DNA of 64,000 nucleotides from Winogradskyella flava (GCF_014243395.1 NZ_JACLCP010000002.1:248001-312000); one strand, 5' to 3'. Shown: positions 16,460-26,473, numbered from the stretch's first letter. Translations and numbers: made by a program. Notes: generated by a model from the letters alone, not told the origin.

Positions 16460-19270
16460 CTAATCCTTATCGCTTTCCACATAGTCATACCCTTGGTTAA
16501 TCCCTTTTTCGAGGGCAGGGACACCACGTTCCATCCAAACCGGTTTGGGTTCGCCTTTGAGATAATGATCAAAAAACTGAGCCATCCTAATATTAAAATC
16601 AATGCGATTTTGCCATTTTAGTGGCCAATGTGGTTCTCCATTATAGTTGAGAAACCAAGAGGGTTTACCCAATCGTCTTAAGCTTACAAAGAATTCTATA
16701 CCTTGATACCAAGGCACATGACCATCAGCGTCGTTATGCATAATGAGTAAAGGTGTATTAATCTTATCGATATTAAAAATGGGGGAGTTTTCAACATAGC
16801 GCTGCGGATATTCCCAAGGTGTACCTCCTATCCGACTCTGTGTATGTTCGTATTGGAACTGACGGCTTAAGCCTGTCCACCAGCGGATACCACCATATGC
16901 ACTGATCATATTGGGTACTGGCGCACCAGATTCTGCCGCTTTAAAAATATCGGTCTTCGTGACCAAATACGCAATCTGATAACCACCCCAACTATGGCCT
17001 TGCACACCAATATTATCCTTATCGATAAAGCCTTTATCTATTAATGCCGTTACGCCAGGTATCACGCAATTAAAGGCGCTCTCACCAGGATAACCATCGC
17101 GATAAGACACGTCTGGATTAAAAATCACATAACCACGACTAGCGTAAAATGGATAGTTAATAGTACTTCTGCCATAAGATGGTAGGCGATGGCGATACAA
17201 TCTATCCGAACTCTTTTCATAGAAATTCACGATCATTGGGTATTGCTTGTTGGGATCGAAATTCTCGGGTTTAATGAGCATGCCTTTTAAAGGTTTGCCA
17301 TCTAAGGATACCCATTCTACCATTTCGGCCGTGCCCCAATTATAATCACTTTGCTGTGGATTAGCATCCGTAATCTGCTTGGGTGATTTAAAACTGGTAT
17401 TACTACTCCACAAGTTAGGGAACTCGGTAAACGATTGTCTCGTAAATAGCAGGCGTTCTTTTTTATCCTTTTGTGCCAACCAAGGTCGCTCATAGACATA
17501 AGGACCTTCAATCAATGGTTTTAGGGTCTTTGTCTTAGGATTATAACTGGCAAAACCACCGTGCTTGGTTGCCTCATTAAAGGTGCTTAACATCCAAGTG
17601 TTCCCCTTTGGGATGGAGCGTTCGTCCCTATCCAATTTCAGGTAGCGATAGCGCAATTGGGAGGCTCTGCCATTGGTTAAATTTTCGGAAGCACCTGTAT
17701 CGGGATCGAATGCCCAAATGTCAAAACGATCGTAAATGAGGAATCGGTCATCATCTTCGGTCCATCCTGCCGAGCCATAACTATAAGGATCATCTGGATA
17801 ATCGTGCAATTCGTTATAGAATTGTTTGCCTTTGGTCAATGCCGTATATTTAAGTGTTTGTAGGTTATAGGTAAACCATGTGCTGTCCTTTCTACTGTAG
17901 CCGTAAAGGTATTTGCCTTTTGGACTTAGGGACGATCCACCATAGATTTTAGTGCCCAATTGTTGGCGCTCTCCTGTATTTAAATCCACACGTTGTATAT
18001 CCATTGGCAATTGTGCTGTCCATTGGCTTTGAAGTTGGTAAGGTGTTACGTTTGCTACTATGGCATAGGTACTATTACCTTCATCGCCATAGCGTACGCG
18101 ATCATAAGTGGTGTCCGCAATCGGAATCATTTGCTTCTTATTGAAATCATACAAGGTTAAATAGGCTTTTTTCTTGTCGTTCTTAGCATCCAACTCCTGA
18201 ACGGTGTATAATCTGGGCTCATCATAGGTCCAAACTTCAACATTCACGATTTCCTCATCGAGTAAGGTCGTATCCTGAACAATGGGTGTGGTACGTAGTC
18301 CAAAAAACAAGCGGTCCTCATTTTTTGAAAATTGTAGGTTTTGATCACCAGACACTAATAATTTTGAAGCATTGTTTTCAGAATCTACAATCATATTGGC
18401 AGTCGAATCACCCTGATTCCAAGCATAAAGTTGAGGGGTCTTTATAAGACTTTTGGTAGAGTCTGCATCTATAACAAATCCGATACGTTTACCAGATTCT
18501 GAAATACCCAATTGTGGGTATTTGGTCTTATGATGACTGGATAGCAATTGCGTTTTTGCAGACTTATCGACATCGTAATGATATACGCCACCACCAAGAC
18601 TATCAACGACTCCTGAAGTGGCATAAACGAGATGACGTCCCTCCTTGGCTATCGCATAGCGATGCACATACTTCAAGGTATCTTCCACGCCTGTTTCTAA
18701 ATTTCTAATCACCAGGTGAAAGCCATTATCCTTAGAGACCTTCTTTAGCTTTTTCTTTTTTGTTTTTACGGAATCTGCTTCCTTGGTTTTGGTGGTATCC
18801 TTTTTTGGAGGTTGTGGTGCTTCGAGCATATAGGCTACAATTCCAGACCATTTTTCAGGCATTTTATAGGACTTGACGTTAGGAATCTTTTGAAGTGACT
18901 TCGATTTGATATCATAGATCATCAAGGTATCCTTAGGTAAATCCTTTTTCTTGACTTTTCGTCGTTTCATTTCTCGGATACTGTCTTTCCACGCATTAAC
19001 CGCAAATACAGCATAGTTGGAATCATGGGAAAATTGTCCGCCCTTGCTTCTGTTGTAAGACAATAGCTCTTCGCCTTTAATGCTCAATAATTTTAGAGTC
19101 TGATCTTTTTCTCCTTTTTCCAGAGCATAGAGCATATGATCCCCTGAATTTGAAATATTAACGTTTCTTATACGATTCCATAAGGCCTTGTCCTCATGTT
19201 GCATGATTTTCTTTTGGGCGGTTACAGTCATTGTAAGGCATAACATGCCCAACGCGAGTAAAATTTTCAT
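16460..19270 (-). CDS. S9-family prolyl oligopeptidase, exported
   Basis: The start is taken at the ATG at 19270 (MKILLALGMLCLTMTVTAQ), which gives a clean signal peptide and 13 nt after the upstream stop; an ATG at 19336 would overlap that gene. The 936-residue product has an N-terminal beta-propeller-like region with a Lys-rich insert (PPKKDTTKTKEADSVKTKKK). A C-terminal alpha/beta-hydrolase follows, with nucleophile Ser in GVQGHSWGGYQ, acid Asp in HNDADGHVPW, and His in NGEPHWPL. Family members cut peptides after Pro or act as dipeptidyl/acylaminoacyl peptidases. It is the second gene of an operon with the BNR protein. Confidence 0.88.
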   Translation of the reverse strand: MKILLALGMLCLTMTVTAQKKIMQHEDKALWNRIRNVNISNSGDHMLYALEKGEKDQTLKLLSIKGEELLSYNRSKGGQFSHDSNYAVFAVNAWKDSIREMKRRKVKKKDLPKDTLMIYDIKSKSLQKIPNVKSYKMPEKWSGIVAYMLEAPQPPKKDTTKTKEADSVKTKKKKLKKVSKDNGFHLVIRNLETGVEDTLKYVHRYAIAKEGRHLVYATSGVVDSLGGGVYHYDVDKSAKTQLLSSHHKTKYPQLGISESGKRIGFVIDADSTKSLIKTPQLYAWNQGDSTANMIVDSENNASKLLVSGDQNLQFSKNEDRLFFGLRTTPIVQDTTLLDEEIVNVEVWTYDEPRLYTVQELDAKNDKKKAYLTLYDFNKKQMIPIADTTYDRVRYGDEGNSTYAIVANVTPYQLQSQWTAQLPMDIQRVDLNTGERQQLGTKIYGGSSLSPKGKYLYGYSRKDSTWFTYNLQTLKYTALTKGKQFYNELHDYPDDPYSYGSAGWTEDDDRFLIYDRFDIWAFDPDTGASENLTNGRASQLRYRYLKLDRDERSIPKGNTWMLSTFNEATKHGGFASYNPKTKTLKPLIEGPYVYERPWLAQKDKKERLLFTRQSFTEFPNLWSSNTSFKSPKQITDANPQQSDYNWGTAEMVEWVSLDGKPLKGMLIKPENFDPNKQYPMIVNFYEKSSDRLYRHRLPSYGRSTINYPFYASRGYVIFNPDVSYRDGYPGESAFNCVIPGVTALIDKGFIDKDNIGVQGHSWGGYQIAYLVTKTDIFKAAESGAPVPNMISAYGGIRWWTGLSRQFQYEHTQSRIGGTPWEYPQRYVENSPIFNIDKINTPLLIMHNDADGHVPWYQGIEFFVSLRRLGKPSWFLNYNGEPHWPLKWQNRIDFNIRMAQFFDHYLKGEPKPVWMERGVPALEKGINQGYDYVESDKD

Positions 19271-19283
19271 AGGATTATTCGTT

Positions 19284-22200
19284 TTAATTTTTATGTTCAT
19301 AGCCTCGTCCAGGTGTGTATGGTGCGCCACTTTCAATAAGCTTTCGCTCTAGGTTTTTAAGATCTTCATTGAAAATACGCTCCATGTTGGCCTTAATGAC
19401 TTTAATCTCATCTCTGGCTATAGCGTAACTATCACGATGGGTTTGCGTTGGTGTCGCTGTTGAATACTTCTGCTCCCAACCTATGGATCCTAATCGGCTG
19501 GCTGGAGATGGCGGTTGATCTATATCGAGACGACGCTTTACCGAATCACCATACATGGCCAACTGTACATCATCGAGTTGAATTTCAATCGCCTTAACAC
19601 TAGTGGACAGATTGCCTAACGGTTGCTCTGCACGTTTAATAGCTGCTTTAATATATTTAAGTTTGTTTCTTGATTCTGACATTAAGTTCTGAGCTATGCC
19701 GAAATCAGCTTGCAACTTAGATACAGCTTTCTGAAACGCTACTTTTTCAGAACGATTCTCTGCAGGCATTTCGACATTATCTAGTGCTTTAACTTCAAAG
19801 CTTACAGGACTGGTAAGTGGCGTCAATTGACCGTTTTTAAGCATACCCATTTCAACAGTATAGCTGCCAGGCGCTACTAAGGTGCCTTCATCATTACCCG
19901 CAAATGGATTGTAAAACCTGGGCTTATTTAAATTGATTGGATTTTGACGTGTGTATCTTAAATTCCAATGAAAACGCTGAATGCCCTTTTTAGCGGATTG
20001 AAATTCCTTTTTAACGACGTTACCATTTGAATCCTTAATCGTAAAAACCAGTTCCTCCTTTGACTCTTCATTTTCGGCTTTTAGATCGGCATAGCTTGGA
20101 TATGGCGTGTCTTTATTGGATTTCTTTAATTCCTTTTCGGCTTTTTGTCGCTTATCCTTTAATGATTTATAATCTGAGTTATAGTAATAGGTGATCACGG
20201 CTTCTGGGCCTAAATTTTGGGCAGTATAAAAGTTGTCTCCTTGAAAGGATTTACCTGGTAAGCCTAATGGACTGCTTTGTTCCCACATGAGCGCTGTTCT
20301 GACAGGATAAATTATAGCGTCCTCTGCAGATTCTGAATTTTCTACGGTTCGCAAAACGGAATAATCGTCCATCACATAAAACCCTCGTCCGAACGTACCG
20401 AGTATTAAATCGTTTTCACGCTCCTGTATGGCAATGTCCCTTACAGCTATGGTAGGTAAACCATTTTTGAGCTGTTTCCAATGCTGGCCTTGATCTGGTG
20501 AAAAGAATACACCAAACTCGGTACCTGCAAAAATGAGCTTGTCATCTACATGGTCTTCCTCTATGGCATAAGCACTACCACGTTCTGGTAAGTTAGATTG
20601 TATGGCTATCCAGCTTTGTCCCTTATTAGAAGACTTAAATACATAAGGTTTAAAATCACCATATTTATGATGATTAAAAGCCACATAAACTATGTCTTCA
20701 TTGTGTTTAGACAAATACACACTATTGACATACGATTGATTTGGTGCTCCCGGAATATTGGAAATGGTTCTCCAATTCTTTCCACCATCTTCTGAAATAT
20801 GAATTAAGCCATCATCAGTACCAGCTGCTAATAAATCTTTATTTAATGGTGATTCTGAAAAGGCCACAATACTGCCATAAAGCGATGTCGAGCCATTTTT
20901 CATAACAGCATCGATACTCACAACACGATCGTAAACCTTTAGTGTGTTTCTATTGATTTGTTGTGACAGATCATCACTGATGACGGCCCAACTGTTACCA
21001 TAATCATCTGAGCGGAACACTTTTTCAGCAGAGAAATACAAGCGACCTGGCATATGTCTACTCACGACTAAAGGCGCATCCCAATTAAAGCGATAAGCGT
21101 TTTCACCCTTACGCGCTTTGGGCTTTATCCCAACGGTTTCACCGCTCTTTTTATCAAAGCGTACCAATCCGCCATATTGGGATTGTGCATAGACAATATT
21201 TGGATTATTAGGGTCGATCTGTGATTCGAATCCATCACCACCATTAGTGATAAACCATTCTGAATTACGAATGCCATGATTGGTTAATACTCTCGATGGA
21301 CCTCCTAAACTAAAGTTGTCCTGTGTACCACCATAAATGTTATAAAAGGGATAGTCGTTATCTACAGCAACCTTATAAAACTGGGTCACGGGTAAATTCT
21401 TTTTGAAATCCCAAGTCTTGGCTGCATCAAAAGTTTCATAGATACCACCATCGCAACCAACAACCCAATGTTTGTTATTACTCGGATTAATCCACATACA
21501 ATGGTTATCGACATGTTTAGTGTCTTCACCCACTAAATCGAATGTTTTTCCGCCATTATGAGTAACAGACATCCAAGTATCCATAGAATATACCGTATGT
21601 TCGTCTATGGGGTCTGCAATGATTTCTTGGTAATAATTTCCGCTGGTTACATGCGAACTGCGTTTTTCCCAGCTTGCACCTCTATTGGTTGAAGCAAAGA
21701 ATCCACCTTTCCCATTGGCTGCTTCTACAATAGCATAGATAATTTCTGGATTTGCTGGAGAAATTGCCAGTCCTATGCGACCCAATTCCTCTTTTGGTAA
21801 TCCCTTGTTAATGGTTGTCCAAGTGTTGCCGCCATCCAGACTTTTATGCATCGCAGATCCTGGTCCTCCTCCGACATATGTAAACACGTGACGTCGTCTT
21901 TGCAATGTAGACGCATAAAGTACATTAGGATCTCTAGGATCCATAACAACATCATTGACGCCTGTATGTTCATCAACTTCAATGATTGAATTCCAGGTTT
22001 TGCCACCATCCTCAGATTTATAGAGTCCTCTTTCTCCACCTTTATTCCATAGAGGGCCAATGGCCGCAACATAAATAATATCCGAATTCTCAGGGTGTAC
22101 GATGATCTTGCCAATATGTTCTGAGGTTTTAAGCCCCATATGGTTCCAAGATTTACCGCCATCCGAAGATTTGTAAACGCCATCACCATAGGCCACGGAA

Positions 22201-22574
22201 CGCTGATTGTTGTTTTCACCAGTACCTACCCAGATTACATTTGGATTATTGGGATCCATGGTGACACAGCCAATGGAATACGAGCCTTGAGCATCAAAAA
22301 TAGGCTCATAAGTGACGCCAGAATTTATGGTTTTCCATACACCACCTGAAGAGGTGGCCACATAATATTCAAAAGGATTACTAGGATTAAAAGCAAAATC
22401 TGATATGCGTCCCGATGTTAAAGCAGGACCAACATTACGCCATTTAAGACCCGAAATACTTAAGGTTTCTAAGGGTGTCTTCTCGTCTTTTTGCTTTTTG
22501 GATTTTTTCTGGGCATCACAAACCGAACTAAAACTAAGACAAAGTCCTAGGAATAGCATTGATAATTTTTTCAT
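19284..22574 (-). CDS. Secreted BNR/sortilin-like beta-propeller protein (1096 aa)
   Basis: The start at 22574 (MKKLSMLFLGLCLSFSSVCDAQ) gives a good signal peptide; an upstream in-frame start at 22604 adds ten residues and is less likely. Asp-box repeats run through the first two thirds (SSDGGKSW, SEDGGKTW, SLDGGNTW, SEDGGKNW), followed by an Ig-like segment and a helical end (LIESGAPYTPG). It is a clear paralogue of the protein at 8348-11605, in the opposite orientation. The 13-nt gap to the S9 peptidase gene implies co-transcription, so the propeller may present or bind substrates for the peptidase (inference). Confidence 0.82.
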   Translation of the reverse strand: MKKLSMLFLGLCLSFSSVCDAQKKSKKQKDEKTPLETLSISGLKWRNVGPALTSGRISDFAFNPSNPFEYYVATSSGGVWKTINSGVTYEPIFDAQGSYSIGCVTMDPNNPNVIWVGTGENNNQRSVAYGDGVYKSSDGGKSWNHMGLKTSEHIGKIIVHPENSDIIYVAAIGPLWNKGGERGLYKSEDGGKTWNSIIEVDEHTGVNDVVMDPRDPNVLYASTLQRRRHVFTYVGGGPGSAMHKSLDGGNTWTTINKGLPKEELGRIGLAISPANPEIIYAIVEAANGKGGFFASTNRGASWEKRSSHVTSGNYYQEIIADPIDEHTVYSMDTWMSVTHNGGKTFDLVGEDTKHVDNHCMWINPSNNKHWVVGCDGGIYETFDAAKTWDFKKNLPVTQFYKVAVDNDYPFYNIYGGTQDNFSLGGPSRVLTNHGIRNSEWFITNGGDGFESQIDPNNPNIVYAQSQYGGLVRFDKKSGETVGIKPKARKGENAYRFNWDAPLVVSRHMPGRLYFSAEKVFRSDDYGNSWAVISDDLSQQINRNTLKVYDRVVSIDAVMKNGSTSLYGSIVAFSESPLNKDLLAAGTDDGLIHISEDGGKNWRTISNIPGAPNQSYVNSVYLSKHNEDIVYVAFNHHKYGDFKPYVFKSSNKGQSWIAIQSNLPERGSAYAIEEDHVDDKLIFAGTEFGVFFSPDQGQHWKQLKNGLPTIAVRDIAIQERENDLILGTFGRGFYVMDDYSVLRTVENSESAEDAIIYPVRTALMWEQSSPLGLPGKSFQGDNFYTAQNLGPEAVITYYYNSDYKSLKDKRQKAEKELKKSNKDTPYPSYADLKAENEESKEELVFTIKDSNGNVVKKEFQSAKKGIQRFHWNLRYTRQNPINLNKPRFYNPFAGNDEGTLVAPGSYTVEMGMLKNGQLTPLTSPVSFEVKALDNVEMPAENRSEKVAFQKAVSKLQADFGIAQNLMSESRNKLKYIKAAIKRAEQPLGNLSTSVKAIEIQLDDVQLAMYGDSVKRRLDIDQPPSPASRLGSIGWEQKYSTATPTQTHRDSYAIARDEIKVIKANMERIFNEDLKNLERKLIESGAPYTPGRGYEHKN

Positions 22575-22823
22575 ATTGTGGAAATCTAAGGGTTGGTTAA
22601 TCACGTTATAAATGTGTTAGTGTCACAGTTTTACTAGGTATCACTATGACAACCACATACTTAAATAGAGGTGTTTATGAGCGTTTTCGGAGCATTTAAA
22701 TATAGTTCTTTTTAATGCAATTACATGATAAGACCGTTGTAAATTTATGCTTTTGTAAGCCTTTTTAGCCCTTAAGATGATTCTGTCTCATTATGTGTTT
22801 TGAGAATAAAATTACGGGTCGTT

Positions 22824-23009
22824 GTCAGTTCGAGTGATTTTGAGATTATTGAAATCAAAATATATTTTGATTGAAGATACCTAAGCGTAGCTTAAAAAAT
22901 GGTACTTCGACTGCGCCCAGCAGGACTATCGAGAACCTTTTGTTGGAAAAATTCTACTTCTCGATACAAATTTTTCTCATTATTAATCGAAAAATCCACT
23001 CGAAGTGAC
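22824..23009. repeat. MITE-like inverted-repeat element (non-autonomous)
   Basis: The ends GTCAGTTCGAGTG (22824-22836) and CACTCGAAGTGAC (22997-23009) are inverted copies, with one mismatch. Inside is a second perfect inverted repeat, TATCGAGAA (22927-22935) and TTCTCGATA (22958-22966). There is no coding capacity. I recall similar sequences dispersed between genes in Flavobacteriaceae (from general knowledge, not checked here). It is most likely a dispersed palindromic element. Confidence 0.6.
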
Positions 23010-23240
23010 GAATTTTATAAAAATACAGAGCAAGATTTTCTAATATTTCTCTTGTCAACTAACGTTATGAGTTAACAGATGTATAAACGATAGGCAGGGT
23101 AACATTGTAGCCGAAATCGAACTCATGTTACATGCATATAATGTGCTAGAAAATAAAGTCCAACGGATGATGAAATTTTAAAACATAGAGTTCTTTATAT
23201 GATTATACATAAAACAAACAATTTTATTAATTCCGTATAG

Positions 23241-23271
23241 AACTAAAACCATCCTGTGGATGGTTTTAGTT
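23241..23271. terminator. Perfect 14-bp hairpin downstream of serine hydrolase gene
   Basis: aactaaaaccatcc and ggatggttttagtt pair perfectly around a TGT loop. It lies about 40 nt beyond the stop of the minus-strand hydrolase gene (23311), where a terminator is expected. The U-tract is weak, but the ascending arm ends in TTTTAGTT. Confidence 0.65.
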
Positions 23272-23310
23272 AGATGGTAATTTAGTAGATTAAATCTGAG
23301 ATTAATGCTT

Positions 23311-24675
23311 TTATTCTATTAGTAAAAAATTGGATATTTTCCTTGCAATTGAGTAGACATATTCCTCTTGTGTATTACTGAGCACAATTATTGTGATCCC
23401 TTTTTTAGGATATATCCATAGGTCTGAAGCAAAGAGATCGCTCGCACCACCATGAACCATTAATTTATCTTCTGAATTATTATTTTCAATTCCCCAGCCA
23501 TATCCATAGTGGGTATATATATCATTGAATTCAAAATGAGGATAGAGATATTTAGATGTTGTTGCTTCGTCTAATACTGTATGGTTTCTTATGGCTTGGC
23601 TCCAGAGCAATAAGTCACTGGCTCTTGTCAACAAACCACCATTTGCTTTAAGATTGAGATACGGACCATTTTCGCTCCAATTTTCTTCATTTGGTTTTTT
23701 AGCTTCTTTTCCATCTAAAAAACCGTTGGCCACTTCACTCGTATTCCAATCTGGAATTATATAGCCAGTATGTTTCATTTCTGAAGGCTTAAATATCTCT
23801 ATGTTTAAAAAGGTTTCGTAATCCATTCCGCTAACTTTTTCAATAATTAAACCCAATAGACTATAGCCCATATTAGAATAATTAAACTTTTCCCCAACCG
23901 GACTTATTAGCTCGCTTCTGAATACTTTTTTTAGAAATTTTTCTTCCGTAATGACATCATAATCACCTCCTATCCCGTCTGATAAACCAGAAGAATGTGT
24001 AAGCAACTGATGAATAGTTATATCCTTTTTATCTTTTGGTACATCTTCGAAATATTTAGGTAGTTTATCATCTGTAGACACCTTGTTCTGCATTGATAAT
24101 TTTAGTATTCCTGCAGCTGTAAATTGCTTTGTAATAGAACATATATCAAAAACGGTATTAAGGTCATTCATCTCTTGATTGTTCTTTTTGCCATAGGCCT
24201 TATTGAATATAATACTGTCATTTTGAGCAACTAAAATGACACCTGAAAATTCTCTCGCTGTTAGTTTTTTATCAATGGTAGCTAAATCATCAAATTTCAG
24301 CTCCCCATTTCGAATTGCGGTGTATGTTCCGTCTGGTTGTGTAGCAACTAATTCTTTAAAAAATCCATTTTCAGGATTTTTAAATTCTATGTTATAATCG
24401 TCTGATACCTCAAAAGAAAATTTATGTTTACCAGTTGCGACTAATTCATATTCTGGCTGCCCTTCTACAAATAAAAATAATTTAGTATCATTAACTTTTG
24501 TGTAAATGTCTATTATCATTCCTGCTTCTTCAAGCACATATTCACCGACATATTGTTTTAAAGAATCTTGAGTGTTTTTATCAGTAGTTTTTTGTTCACT
24601 TCTATTTGTGTAACTAAAGGCCATTGATGAAAATAATAGCATTAGAAGTAATATGATTGTGTTTGTTGTTTTCAT
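23311..24675 (-). CDS. Beta-lactamase-family serine hydrolase (tandem copy 1)
   Basis: The 454-residue exported protein has a signal peptide to about residue 20 (MAFSY). Residues 35-125 form a small beta domain (LKQYVGEYVLEEAGMIIDIY). The hydrolase domain follows, with SITK in FDICSITKQFTAAG, YSN in NYSNMGYSLLG and HGG in MVHGGASDLF. It is closely similar to the next gene upstream throughout the catalytic part (KLPKYFEDVP against SLSKYFDAVP; identical GPYLNLKANGG), so they are a recent tandem duplication in which this copy has the extra N-terminal domain. The substrate is unknown. Confidence 0.87.
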   Translation of the reverse strand: MKTTNTIILLLMLLFSSMAFSYTNRSEQKTTDKNTQDSLKQYVGEYVLEEAGMIIDIYTKVNDTKLFLFVEGQPEYELVATGKHKFSFEVSDDYNIEFKNPENGFFKELVATQPDGTYTAIRNGELKFDDLATIDKKLTAREFSGVILVAQNDSIIFNKAYGKKNNQEMNDLNTVFDICSITKQFTAAGILKLSMQNKVSTDDKLPKYFEDVPKDKKDITIHQLLTHSSGLSDGIGGDYDVITEEKFLKKVFRSELISPVGEKFNYSNMGYSLLGLIIEKVSGMDYETFLNIEIFKPSEMKHTGYIIPDWNTSEVANGFLDGKEAKKPNEENWSENGPYLNLKANGGLLTRASDLLLWSQAIRNHTVLDEATTSKYLYPHFEFNDIYTHYGYGWGIENNNSEDKLMVHGGASDLFASDLWIYPKKGITIIVLSNTQEEYVYSIARKISNFLLIE

Positions 24676-24740
24676 TTTATTTTCAATTTTTTCGGATTTG
24701 ATTTTATTACTCTACATTAATATCGTTGTAGGTCATACTT

Positions 24741-25820
24741 TTACTCTACTAGTAAAAAGTTTGATATGTCTCTTGCTATTGTGTAGACAGATGCTTCAAA
24801 TTCATTACTGAGTGCGATTATTGTAATTCCCTTGTTTGGGTAGATCCACATATCAGATGCAAACAAATCAGTGGTGCCTCCATGTAACACTAACTTATTC
24901 TCTGAATCATTATTTTCAATTCCCCATCCATATCCATAGCTATCATATATATTTGTAGGTTCAAAATGTGGATAGAGATATTTAGATGTAGTTACTTCAT
25001 CTAATACCGTATTATTCAGTATTGATTGGCTCCAGAGTAATAAATCATTCGCTCGTGTTAGAATACCGCCATTTGCTTTAAGATTGAGATACGGACCATT
25101 ATCACTCCAATTCTCTTCATTTGGTTTATTATCTTCAACGCCATTCAAATAACCATTGGCAACTTCATTATCCTGCCAATCTGGAATTATATAACCAGTA
25201 TGGTACATGTTTGATGGTTCAAAAATCTCTGATCTTAAAAAGCCCTCATAATCTAATCCACTAACTTTTTCAATGATTAAACCTAGTAAGCTATAGCCTA
25301 CATTAGAATAATTAAATCTTTCTCCAACGGGACTAATTAATTCGCTATCAAAAACTTGCTCTAAAAAGGCTTCCTCAGTAATAGTTTCATAGTCTCCACC
25401 AATTCCAACTACTAAACCAGAGGAATGTGTGAGCAACTGATGAATGGTTATATTTTTTTTGTCGTTAGGAACAGCGTCAAAGTATTTTGATAAACTATCA
25501 TTAACTGAGAGCTCATTTTGCATCTCTAATTTTAAAATCCCGGCCGCAGTGAATTGTTTTGTAATAGAGCCCATATCAAAAACAGTATTGATATCATTAA
25601 ATCCATTTTCTTGACTATTTTTTCTTCCATATGCCTTATTAAATAAGATATCGTCATTTTGAGCGACTAAAACGACACCTGTAAAGTCTCTTGCTATAAG
25701 TTCTGTATCAAGGGAAGAGAAATCCTCAATTTTCACCTCATCATCACTAGTAGAGCAACTAAAATTCATTGATAAAAATGATAGTGTTAGAAGTAATACG
25801 ATTGTTTTTATTTTTTTCAT
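24741..25820 (-). CDS. Beta-lactamase-family serine hydrolase lipoprotein (tandem copy 2)
   Basis: The 359-residue protein has lipobox MNFSC, so it is membrane-anchored, unlike its neighbour. Catalytic motifs are SITK in MGSITKQFTAAG, YSN in NYSNVGYSLLG and HGG in VLHGGTTDLF. It lacks the beta domain found at the N-terminus of the downstream paralogue. The genes are 65 nt apart in the same direction and probably form one transcript. Different anchoring suggests the two act in different envelope locations. Confidence 0.87.
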   Translation of the reverse strand: MKKIKTIVLLLTLSFLSMNFSCSTSDDEVKIEDFSSLDTELIARDFTGVVLVAQNDDILFNKAYGRKNSQENGFNDINTVFDMGSITKQFTAAGILKLEMQNELSVNDSLSKYFDAVPNDKKNITIHQLLTHSSGLVVGIGGDYETITEEAFLEQVFDSELISPVGERFNYSNVGYSLLGLIIEKVSGLDYEGFLRSEIFEPSNMYHTGYIIPDWQDNEVANGYLNGVEDNKPNEENWSDNGPYLNLKANGGILTRANDLLLWSQSILNNTVLDEVTTSKYLYPHFEPTNIYDSYGYGWGIENNDSENKLVLHGGTTDLFASDMWIYPNKGITIIALSNEFEASVYTIARDISNFLLVE

Positions 25821-25861
25821 GATTTTATATTTTTAATTGATTGAAATAACTGTATATATTT

Positions 25862-25896
25862 AAAAAATAAAACCCAAGTGAATTCACTTGGGTTTT
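25862..25896 (-). terminator. Rho-independent terminator of the barrel gene
   Basis: The palindrome aaaacccaagtg-aatt-cacttgggtttt (25869-25896) is followed on the minus strand by ATTTTTTA. It sits 17 nt after the stop of the minus-strand gene at 25913. This is a canonical perfect 12-bp stem with a U-run. Confidence 0.92.
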
Positions 25897-25912
25897 AGAA
25901 TCTTGAGATGTG

Positions 25913-26473
25913 TTAAAAGAAATAACCAACAGATAGTTGAAAGACGCCATTACTATTTTTATCTGGAAAACCATCTACATCATTAATATCAGATAGTCCT
26001 AGATTATAACGTGCTGTAAAATTGAGACCGTTATCGAGTTTATAGCCAACGCCAAAATTAACACCATAATCTACAGGTTTTAATAGCTCTTTATAATCTA
26101 TTGTACCGCCTTTAGTGGAAAGCAAAACACCTATTTGGGGCCCTGCTTCTAAACTCAATCTTTTTGTGACATAGTACTTTCCAATTAATGGAATATTTAA
26201 ATAGTTAAGACTAATGCTGCCCTCAGAAGCTGTGTTTGTGTCAGCTCCTTGTCCGGAATATATTAATTCGGGTTGCAAAGAGAATTTGTCTGACAGCTTA
26301 ATTTCTGACATAACTCCGAAATGAAAATTTGTTATAGGGTCAAGGTCATTTGCATTGTCACCAGTAATAAAGGCATAGTTTAAACCTGCTTTGGCGCCAA
26401 TTTTAATGTCTTGCGCATTAACATTCGATAATCCTAAAACTGCAATAACAGTTACTAAAAATAATTTTTTCAT
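25913..26473 (-). CDS. PorT-type outer-membrane beta-barrel protein
   Basis: The ATG at 26473 gives MKKLFLVTVIAVLGLSNVNAQ, a standard signal peptide; an upstream start at 26515 would add 14 residues before it and would begin inside the predicted promoter, so it is rejected. The 186-residue product shows the eight-stranded barrel pattern of OMP_b-brl_2 proteins (KIGAKAGLNYAFITGD, LSLEAGPQIGVLL, YGVNFGVGYKL, FQLSVGYFF with terminal Phe). Its role is probably structural. Its upstream region carries the 38-bp element shared with the alpha/beta-hydrolase gene, so it may be controlled by the AraC protein at 28885-29973. Confidence 0.85.
   Translation of the reverse strand: MKKLFLVTVIAVLGLSNVNAQDIKIGAKAGLNYAFITGDNANDLDPITNFHFGVMSEIKLSDKFSLQPELIYSGQGADTNTASEGSISLNYLNIPLIGKYYVTKRLSLEAGPQIGVLLSTKGGTIDYKELLKPVDYGVNFGVGYKLDNGLNFTARYNLGLSDINDVDGFPDKNSNGVFQLSVGYFF

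Larger units (their letters stand above)
22575..23310. other. Long noncoding region with repeat element
   Basis: The region of about 736 nt between two minus-strand genes has no credible ORF. It contains a 186-bp inverted-repeat element (22824-23009) and a perfect hairpin (23241-23271). The remainder is AT-rich with no motif that I recognise. Confidence 0.6.

Noticed and set aside
19271..19336. Upstream start of the S9 peptidase at 19336
   Set aside because: It would overlap the end of the BNR gene and place 22 non-signal residues before the signal peptide.
23241..23271. Perfect hairpin as a mobile-element end
   Set aside because: It is 40 nt after a stop codon with no partner copy or transposase; a terminator or 3'-end stabiliser is simpler.
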